From Polynucleobacter sp. GWA2_45_21 (GTDB lineage: Bacteria; Pseudomonadota; Gammaproteobacteria; Burkholderiales; Burkholderiaceae), in assembly GCF_001830325.1 (NCBI RefSeq), contig NZ_MHZG01000011.1, forward strand, positions 124,001 through 188,000: DNA of 64,000 nucleotides, read 5' to 3'. Below, piece by piece: positions 58,729-64,000 of this stretch; positions within the stretch are counted from its first letter, which is position 1; each line of letters starts with the position of its first letter. Below the pieces are notes generated by a model. The model was given only the letters and a program-made list of their open reading frames with translations, had not been told where the DNA came from and made no database searches. A program made the translations under genes and the position numbers.

Positions 58729-59265
58729 TTAATGCTTGTGGGCAGCAGCCACCAACTTTTCCGTATAGGCAATCGCAATTGCTGACAACACAAAGGTAAT
58801 GTGGATTAAGGTTTGCCACATCAAGGTTTTTTCATCATAGGAAGCTGCGTTGATGAAAGTCTTGAGTAAGTGGATTGATGAAATTCCGATGATCGCAGTT
58901 GCGAGCTTTACCTTTAACACCCCAGCATTTACATGAGACAACCATTCGGGTTGATCTGGGTGATTTTCTAATTCCAAACGAGAAACAAACGTTTCCCATC
59001 CACCCACGATGACCATCACCAATAAGTTAGAAATCATCACCACATCAATTAAGCCCAAGACGATCAGCATTAATGCTGTTTCTGTCATGGACTTATCGGC
59101 CATCATGCTAATTAGATGGACTAACTCCAACCAGAACTGCCATACATAGACACCCTGGGCAACAATTAATCCAATGTACAGAGGTGCCTGCAACCATCGG
59201 GACATGAATATCCAGCGTGGTAGTGGGCGTAATTTTTTCTCTACAGCGTTGAGGTTTTCTTTCAT
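58729..59265 (-). CDS. YqhA family (TIGR00645-type) membrane protein
   Basis: A 178-residue protein with four hydrophobic segments and the family start [34 protein letters not shown] and [29 protein letters not shown] core. The function is unknown. Convergent with the exonuclease gene, 36 bases away. Confidence 0.88.
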   Translation of the reverse strand: MKENLNAVEKKLRPLPRWIFMSRWLQAPLYIGLIVAQGVYVWQFWLELVHLISMMADKSMTETALMLIVLGLIDVVMISNLLVMVIVGGWETFVSRLELENHPDQPEWLSHVNAGVLKVKLATAIIGISSIHLLKTFINAASYDEKTLMWQTLIHITFVLSAIAIAYTEKLVAAAHKH

Positions 59266-59312
59266 GCGCTCATTTTAGCGATATTTGTGATGTTTTCATG
59301 ACATCGCGATGA

Positions 59313-59324
59313 GTCTATATAGAC
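59313..59324. promoter_or_regulatory. Perfect 12-base palindrome upstream of the YqhA gene
   Basis: GTCTATATAGAC lies 48 bases upstream of the YqhA-family ATG. It is a possible operator, but any function is unproven. Confidence 0.3.
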
Positions 59325-59336
59325 CCGCCTTTACTA

Positions 59337-59368
59337 GGGAATAAGGAATCCGTGATTTCCTTATTCCC
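59337..59368. other. Long hairpin between small ORF and YqhA gene
   Basis: GGGAATAAGGAA at 59337-59348 pairs with TTCCTTATTCCC at 59357-59368, twelve pairs with an 8-base loop. No T-run follows on either strand, so it is not a classical intrinsic terminator; it may shield the 3' end of the small ORF transcript. Confidence 0.5.
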
Positions 59369-59433
59369 CTTCCAGGCAGCTGCTGCTTGTTCTGTTTTTT
59401 CTTTACTTCTGCTTTACTTCTACTTCTCCTACC

Positions 59434-59565
59434 TTACTGATACTTGCGGCTAAATACTTGAGTATTGCTACGCTCGTTGCGCTTTGTGCTTTTCAGTACT
59501 GCGCAGTAAGACAAGATCATGATGATTGCGAGCGTGATGCCATTGAAGTTATTTAATAGTTCCAT
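59434..59565 (-). CDS. Small membrane protein, 43 residues
   Basis: ATG at 59565 follows AGGAG with an 8-base gap (CAGGAGAGATTAAATG), an excellent ribosome site. The product starts MELLNNFNGITLAIIMILSY, a single membrane segment, and ends with a basic tail (KRNERSNTQVFSRKYQ). Too short for usual gene calling. I do not recognise the family. Flanks within the 59266-59758 gap include a TTTACTTCT repeat (59402-59428) and the hairpin at 59337. Confidence 0.6.
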   Translation of the reverse strand: MELLNNFNGITLAIIMILSYCAVLKSTKRNERSNTQVFSRKYQ

Positions 59566-59758
59566 TTAATCTCTCCTGGTGTGTATCTTCGTTAATTAGG
59601 TTTTGCTTGTTTCTACTTCTGTTTTGCTGCTATGTATTCAGAATATTGGCTTACTAGCTCACGAAATGAGCTAGTAAATTTAGTTGTATTGTTTGTTGTT
59701 TTTTATTCATTTTTTTATCTTTTTGGCTTGTTCTTTATATTGCCGTTCGCCCTGTTCT

Positions 59759-61060
59759 TTAGCGCACAACCGGCAACTCATCCCACTGCGTGGTGTAGTT
59801 CGGCGATCTATTACCCGATCTCATTTGCCAGTCTTGTTTAGTTCCTGATGCTGCGGTTTTGATGGCGGCATTACCAAAACGGGTATTGATCGAGTCCATG
59901 GCTTTCATGAGTCCAGCAGACTTGCCTTTGACTTCCATGTCATCAAATAATGATTGCTGCATGGTGGGTTTATCAGCCAAGAGGTTAAGGATGACACCTG
60001 CCTTCTTGTACTTAAAGCCTGTCTTGTAGATTTGCTTTAGTCCTTTTAATGCAGCGCTAGTAAGGGTTAAGGTGTTATCGCTAGGATCACTCAGAACCAC
60101 TGTGATGCTTTGATGATGCTGTGGCTCAAACGGCTTATGTGGGTTGGTTTGCATAAATATAGTGAGCGCGCCCGTGACTGACTTTTGGCTTCTGAGTTTC
60201 TCGGCACCTCTGGCAGCATGGGTGGCTACAGACTCAGCCAACTCTTCCATTGAAGTTACTGGCTTACCAAAACTTCTTGAAGAAATAATCTGTTGTTTAG
60301 CTGGGGCCACTTCTTCGAGCTGCAAGCAAGATACACCACGCAGCTCATAGCAAATGCGCTCAATCACAACACCGAACTGTTGACGCATGGCTTGTGGTGA
60401 TACTTGCACCAAATCAAACACGCTATTGATCTTGAGCTCTTTGAGTTTCTTGGCAGTCTTTCCACCAATACCCCATACCTCACCTACCGCTGTCTCTGCC
60501 ATCCATTGGTAAAGCGCTTCTTTGGACATGGAGCTGATGTCGCATACGCCAGCAAACTGGGGGTTCTTTTTGGCTAAGTGGTTGGCTAACTTAGCGAGCG
60601 TCTTGCTAGCACCAATGCCAACACATACAGGCAAGCCTGTAGTGTCCTTAACATCTTGCTTGATGATTTGGCCCAAGCTAGTTGGGTCAGCATATTGCTT
60701 GAGCACTGTCTCGATCTGTAGAAAGCTCTCATCAATACTGTAGACCTCGAGATTGGGTGTGAACTTTCTTAAGACTTCGACTACCCTGCCGCTCATATCA
60801 CCATACAAGGTGTAATTTGAAGAGTAGGCCTGAATGCCATGCTGCTTAGCTAGGTCTTTCATCTGAAACCAGGGCGTACCCATCTTTACGCCCAGCGCTT
60901 TAACTTCAGCACTACGCGCTACGGCACAACCATCGTTATTCGATAGCACCACCATAGGCACATCTTCTAGCTTGGGAGCAAATACACGCTCGCAAGAGAC
61001 GTAGAAGTTATTCACATCCACGAGCGCGAAGAGTTGATTGGTTTGGCCGGTTTGATTCAT
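59759..61060 (-). CDS. umuC: Translesion DNA polymerase V catalytic subunit UmuC
   Basis: A 433-residue Y-family DNA polymerase. Visible: [16 protein letters not shown] at the N-terminus, YSIDESFLQ (catalytic acids), [14 protein letters not shown] and a helix-hairpin-helix, then the little finger domain. Copies damaged templates with UmuD'. Overlaps umuD by 4 bases and is LexA-controlled with it. Confidence 0.95.
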   Translation of the reverse strand: MNQTGQTNQLFALVDVNNFYVSCERVFAPKLEDVPMVVLSNNDGCAVARSAEVKALGVKMGTPWFQMKDLAKQHGIQAYSSNYTLYGDMSGRVVEVLRKFTPNLEVYSIDESFLQIETVLKQYADPTSLGQIIKQDVKDTTGLPVCVGIGASKTLAKLANHLAKKNPQFAGVCDISSMSKEALYQWMAETAVGEVWGIGGKTAKKLKELKINSVFDLVQVSPQAMRQQFGVVIERICYELRGVSCLQLEEVAPAKQQIISSRSFGKPVTSMEELAESVATHAARGAEKLRSQKSVTGALTIFMQTNPHKPFEPQHHQSITVVLSDPSDNTLTLTSAALKGLKQIYKTGFKYKKAGVILNLLADKPTMQQSLFDDMEVKGKSAGLMKAMDSINTRFGNAAIKTAASGTKQDWQMRSGNRSPNYTTQWDELPVVR

Positions 61061-61554
61061 ACGGACCTCCCGTTTCTACTGCTGGCGTGGCTGTATTTAC
61101 GCACTACCCCAACGACAACACCCCAGATTTGGAGTTCGCTGTCCTCATCAAAGGTAATCGGCTTGTAATTGGGGTTCTCTGGCTGAAGCTCTGTTTTGCC
61201 GCGCAATTGATAGAGACGCTTGATGGTGTACTCGTCATCCACTACGGCAACCACGATGTCTTTATGTTTTGGCTTGAGGGCTTTATCGACCACCACCTTG
61301 TCGCCGTCACAAATACCCGCACCCATCATCGAATCACCCTTGACGGTGAACATGAATGTGGCTGGCTTGTTTTGGACTAAATAGTGGTTTAAATCGAGAC
61401 CTTCCTCCGCATAATCCGCTGCTGGGCTCGGAAATCCTGCTGAAATACGGTGACTCAGCAGTTTGAACTCATAGGCAGAATGAGCTGCCAAGGCCTGTGG
61501 GGCCTGGGTCAGAGTGCTTTCTGAGGAGCTTTGTGGAAGTGCGATAAGTGCCAT
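61057..61554 (-). CDS. umuD: UmuD, self-cleaving polymerase V subunit
   Basis: A 165-residue S24-family protein. The predicted autocleavage site is Ala39-Gly40 ([12 protein letters not shown]), the nucleophile Ser75 (GDSMMGAG) and Lys112 (TIKRL) form the Ser-Lys dyad. RecA-promoted cleavage gives UmuD'. The N-terminal arm before the cleavage site is longer than in E. coli (39 against 24 residues). The ATG lacks a ribosome site, and the promoter leaves no leader. Confidence 0.94.
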   Translation of the reverse strand: MALIALPQSSSESTLTQAPQALAAHSAYEFKLLSHRISAGFPSPAADYAEEGLDLNHYLVQNKPATFMFTVKGDSMMGAGICDGDKVVVDKALKPKHKDIVVAVVDDEYTIKRLYQLRGKTELQPENPNYKPITFDEDSELQIWGVVVGVVRKYSHASSRNGRSV

Positions 61555-61561
61555 GGGTTCT

Positions 61562-61591
61562 AATATACTGTATATCTATACAGTATTTCAA
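61562..61591 (-). promoter_or_regulatory. LexA-repressed promoter of umuDC
   Basis: On the minus strand -35 TTGAAA (61586-61591) and -10 TATATT (61562-61567) have an 18-base spacer that holds a LexA box (61566-61585) of the CTGT-N8-ACAG type; its plus-strand core CTGTATATCTATACAG differs from the E. coli consensus at one position. Start of transcription falls within 1-2 bases of the ATG at 61554. Confidence 0.85.
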
Positions 61592-61612
61592 TACCTGGGA
61601 CTTATTTCATAT

Positions 61613-61638
61613 AAAAACCCCTATGAAAGGGCTTTTTT
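61613..61638. terminator. Weak terminator-like hairpin
   Basis: AAAAACCC pairs with GGG-C-TTTT around CTATGAAA with one bulge and a T-run. It lies 60 bases upstream of umuD with no gene ending here, so it may insulate the flanking regions. Confidence 0.3.
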
Positions 61639-61769
61639 GTCGCTTTTACCCACAGGCACCCAACTGAGTAATAAAACAACTACAGGGTAAATGACATCGC
61701 TATTCCCTTAATTTTTGTAGCTATATAAATTCATTGCTGATGTGATTTAACGTAACTACAATATTCCCG

Positions 61770-61856
61770 ATGAAATTATCAATTGGTAAAAGAATTATTA
61801 GCCTAAGAAAAGCAAATAACCGCGAGATAAGCTTGTATGAAAAAGAAATTAATTAG
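61770..61856 (+). pseudogene. Truncated BrnT toxin relic (C-terminal end only)
   Basis: From ATG 61770 the frame gives 28 residues whose RIISLRKANNREISLYEK matches the BrnT C-terminal signature RIISARKAxxRE..Y. In frame upstream there is a TGA at 61743, so most of the RNase-fold toxin is missing. It overlaps the BrnA gene by 20 bases, as intact brnT-brnA pairs do. Confidence 0.7.
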
Positions 61857-62184
61857 ACATAGCGCCGCAGAAGATGCCGCGATTACTAAAGCAGCGATGT
61901 CAGATCCAGATAACCTTCCACTTACTGATGAAGAGTGGGAGGAAATCAGACCCAGAATAGCTCGTGGTCGCGGTAGACCCTTAGGCAGCGGCACGAAAGA
62001 ACAAGTTACCTTAAGAATTGATAAAGATGTTTTAGATTTTTATAAATCTAAGGGTGATGGTTGGCAAACTTTTATCAATCAAGTATTAGGTGAAATTAAA
62101 AAGGAAGCCAAATCAATTGCCGTAGTTGAGAAGAAAATGAGTACAGGCAATTTAATCTCAAGCAAATTAAAAATAGCCGCCTAA
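61837..62184 (+). CDS. BrnA-family antitoxin, orphan
   Basis: A 115-residue protein: acidic N-terminal segment (DPDNLPLTDEEWEEIRPRIARGRGRP) and a ribbon-helix-helix part (KEQVTLRIDKDVLDFYKSKGDGWQTFINQVL), the BrnA pattern. Complete, but its toxin upstream is broken. It may still repress its own or other promoters. Ends 9 bases from the helicase gene. Confidence 0.85.
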   Translation: MKKKLIRHSAAEDAAITKAAMSDPDNLPLTDEEWEEIRPRIARGRGRPLGSGTKEQVTLRIDKDVLDFYKSKGDGWQTFINQVLGEIKKEAKSIAVVEKKMSTGNLISSKLKIAA

Positions 62185-62192
62185 GAACACCC

Positions 62193-64000
62193 TTAAATCA
62201 CCTCTTTAATCTTGCCCTGAGCGGAAATTAAGAACGCCTTATTAGGCTTGTCTTGACGAATTCTGCTGAGTTCTTCTTTATAGTTATTCAGCTGGGCTCG
62301 ATACTTCTCATAAGCTACGCTGCCCTCTTCTGGAATAGTGAGCTTGTAATCGAGGATGGCCAAGTGGTCATCAAACTCTACTAAGCGATCTATGCGGTAG
62401 CTCTTGCCTTCTTTATCTGCAATGTCAATCTCATTCCAGGCCTGTACCCACTGATTGTCCGTGAGGTAGGGCTTGAGTTTGGGCATCCCCATAACAAGCT
62501 GCACGCGCTCCATGAGTTTTTGAGCATGTCCTTGATCGATGCTGAGCCAATTCATGAGCTCTTGCTCGGTTGGCATTAGGGCTGCTGTTTGGTTACCTGA
62601 ATGCGGAGTTAAGAACTCTAGCAATTGATGGAAATGTGTACCCTCTTCCAGGATTTCTGGATCGGGTTGCTCTACCGCTTGTGCCTGCTCTTTTGCTTTT
62701 TTAGCAATTGCTAGTACACCACTTTCAATATCGGCAATGATTTCTTGATGAGATTGCTTAGCTGCATCCCATGACAATTGGAAATGATTTATCTGGAATG
62801 ACTCGCTACCGTTGGAATTTACTTTCTCTTGCTCTTGAAGTGGCAGTTCAGCTAACTGAGCAGCATCCAAAGTCTCCATGCCTGCCGCAAGCGCTCTGCC
62901 ATACCAAGATTTTTGACTAATGCCGTCTTTGATATGGGATTGCACGCCACTAATCCATAAGCCTTGCTGTGCCCGAGTCATCGCCACATATAAGACATTC
63001 CAATTTTCATTCTGACTAACTTCATTCTCTTTCTCGTAGATTGCCGCGCGCTTCTCCGTCAAAGACTTTGCGGTATACAGGGAAAGATGGCTTGGGCTAG
63101 CCTCATCCGGAGACCAATCCATCAGTACGCCACGATGCGGCGCCTTCCACTCTGTATGGTTAGCATCGAGCATGATGACAAATGGTGCCTCTAGTCCCTT
63201 GGCTCCATGGATAGTCATGAGTCGTACGCGCTTGTGCTGATCCTCCTCAGACATCTCGCTATCGAGATCTACTTCACCAATATCGTCATCCGCCTCAACC
63301 TCTACATCACCCTCATCCGGAGTCTCATCATCATCGCCCCGGCGCATGGCATTAATCTGCTCGATAAAGCGACTCAAACTCGGATAGCGACCACCGTCTT
63401 GATTTAAGGCGAGCTCCAAGAAAGCATCTAAATTAGCCAACACCTGAGCGCGCGCAAGATTTTGAGAGGCTACCGCATAACTCACTCGCAAATTACTCTC
63501 TTGATAAATGAGATCAAGCAGGTCATGTACAGGCAATGCTTCTCCTAGACCTCTCCAGCGCTCTAAATAGCGTGCCGCCTTCTGAACTTCTGCCACAGAG
63601 CTGCTTTGCAAAGCATCCCACCAAGATGATTTAGTTTGACCCTGGCTTTGACTGTAACTATCACCTACATGACTGCTGAGTTCCTGCATTTGCTGCTCGG
63701 TAAAGCTAAAGATGGGGCTACGTAGCACTTGCGCTAGCGGTAAATCATGTCTTGGCGATACCAAGACTGTGAGCAAGGCAATTAAGTCGTCAATCTCTAA
63801 AGTATTCAGGAGGCCACCCAAACGGGAACTGTCGTAAGCCAAGCCTGCTTCGCGCAGCGCTCGCTCAAATTGTGGCAAATAGGCGCGGCGCTTGACGAGC
63901 AATATAAAGTCACTAGCTCTTGCTGGGCGCCAATACTCTTTGCCATCTTTTTTATCAATCACTTGGCGTGTTGCTAGAACATGATGAATCAAACGGCTTA
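62193..64000 (-). CDS. AddA/RecB-like helicase-nuclease (partial, 5' end cut)
   Basis: About 602 C-terminal residues of a UvrD-like ATP-dependent helicase, open to the window edge. Seen are helicase motif V (VRLMTIHGAKGLEAPFVIML), motif VI (LYVAMTRAQQGLWIS), an acidic insertion (DDDETPDEGDVEVEADDDIGEVDLDSE in parts), and a C-terminal PD-(D/E)XK nuclease (YRIDRLVEFDDHLAILDYKL). This matches the A subunit of AddAB double-strand break repair. Walker A lies outside. A TTG at 63992 is not a true start. Confidence 0.9.
   Translation of the reverse strand, partial: SRLIHHVLATRQVIDKKDGKEYWRPARASDFILLVKRRAYLPQFERALREAGLAYDSSRLGGLLNTLEIDDLIALLTVLVSPRHDLPLAQVLRSPIFSFTEQQMQELSSHVGDSYSQSQGQTKSSWWDALQSSSVAEVQKAARYLERWRGLGEALPVHDLLDLIYQESNLRVSYAVASQNLARAQVLANLDAFLELALNQDGGRYPSLSRFIEQINAMRRGDDDETPDEGDVEVEADDDIGEVDLDSEMSEEDQHKRVRLMTIHGAKGLEAPFVIMLDANHTEWKAPHRGVLMDWSPDEASPSHLSLYTAKSLTEKRAAIYEKENEVSQNENWNVLYVAMTRAQQGLWISGVQSHIKDGISQKSWYGRALAAGMETLDAAQLAELPLQEQEKVNSNGSESFQINHFQLSWDAAKQSHQEIIADIESGVLAIAKKAKEQAQAVEQPDPEILEEGTHFHQLLEFLTPHSGNQTAALMPTEQELMNWLSIDQGHAQKLMERVQLVMGMPKLKPYLTDNQWVQAWNEIDIADKEGKSYRIDRLVEFDDHLAILDYKLTIPEEGSVAYEKYRAQLNNYKEELSRIRQDKPNKAFLISAQGKIKEVI

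Noticed and set aside
59632-59841. 69-residue plus-strand ORF with hydrophobic residues
   Set aside because: It runs into umuC on the other strand, lacks a ribosome site, and its hydrophobic look comes from a T-rich intergenic stretch.

Overview
The window reads as chromosomal DNA of a betaproteobacterium of the family Burkholderiaceae, most likely Polynucleobacter or a close relative. The reasons are moderate base composition, short intergenic gaps, and gene blocks typical of Burkholderiales: purA-hisZ-hflC-hflK-hflX-hfq-der-bamB-yfgM-hisS-ispG-rlmN-ndk, recR-ybaB-dnaX-ffs, and glnA-ntrB-ntrC. The genus is my inference from protein similarity and gene order; no search was run. Nearly everything is vertically inherited core genome. 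There is no prophage, insertion sequence or CRISPR array.

Region by region (numbers are window positions). 1-3716: nitrogen control operon glnA-ntrB-ntrC on the minus strand (ntrC cut by the window edge), behind two palindromic NtrC sites and a sigma-54-like promoter. 3716-8300: minus-strand genes for a CinA-N-like protein, a CysZ/EI24 membrane protein, a membrane fatty acid hydroxylase, a polysaccharide deacetylase and a YVTN beta-propeller protein. 8336-14133: hrpA, and divergent from it argA and yggX. 14134-14355: a gap with its own promoter, a rod-like fold and a terminator, which I read as a 6S-like small RNA. 14356-20022: rpiA, tal, trxC, a small membrane protein, rlmB and rnr. 20166: tRNA-Leu(CAG). 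20300-24300: accessory genes (hypothetical protein, dienelactone hydrolase, MFS transporter, ion channel, a 51-residue small protein, a cysteine-peptidase-like protein).

24312-40787: glcB and then the long housekeeping block from purA to ndk, covering purine and histidine biosynthesis, FtsH control (HflKC), RNA chaperone Hfq, ribosome assembly GTPases, outer-membrane assembly and isoprenoid synthesis. 41081-46370: a Bax1-like membrane protein, rlmD, an exonuclease, and surE-pcm-nlpD. 46385-53888: a heavy-metal RND efflux operon (outer membrane channel, adaptor, pump) next to an OprB-type porin. 54078-56902: recR-ybaB-dnaX and divergent ffs (SRP RNA). 57057-64000 is the most accessory part: a HigB/HigA-type toxin-antitoxin pair, an ExoX-like nuclease, a YqhA protein, two very small ORFs, a SOS-type umuDC operon with a near-perfect LexA box, an orphan BrnA antitoxin preceded by the broken tail of its BrnT toxin, and the end of an AddA/RecB-like helicase-nuclease cut by the window edge.

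The points most worth checking are the 6S-like RNA beside rpiA, the GAFPGA (not GAFTGA) loop of NtrC, the LexA-controlled and apparently leaderless umuD, the brnT relic, the leaderless argA promoter, and three very small ORFs (51, 43 and 25 residues). I did not find a clearly new multi-gene system.
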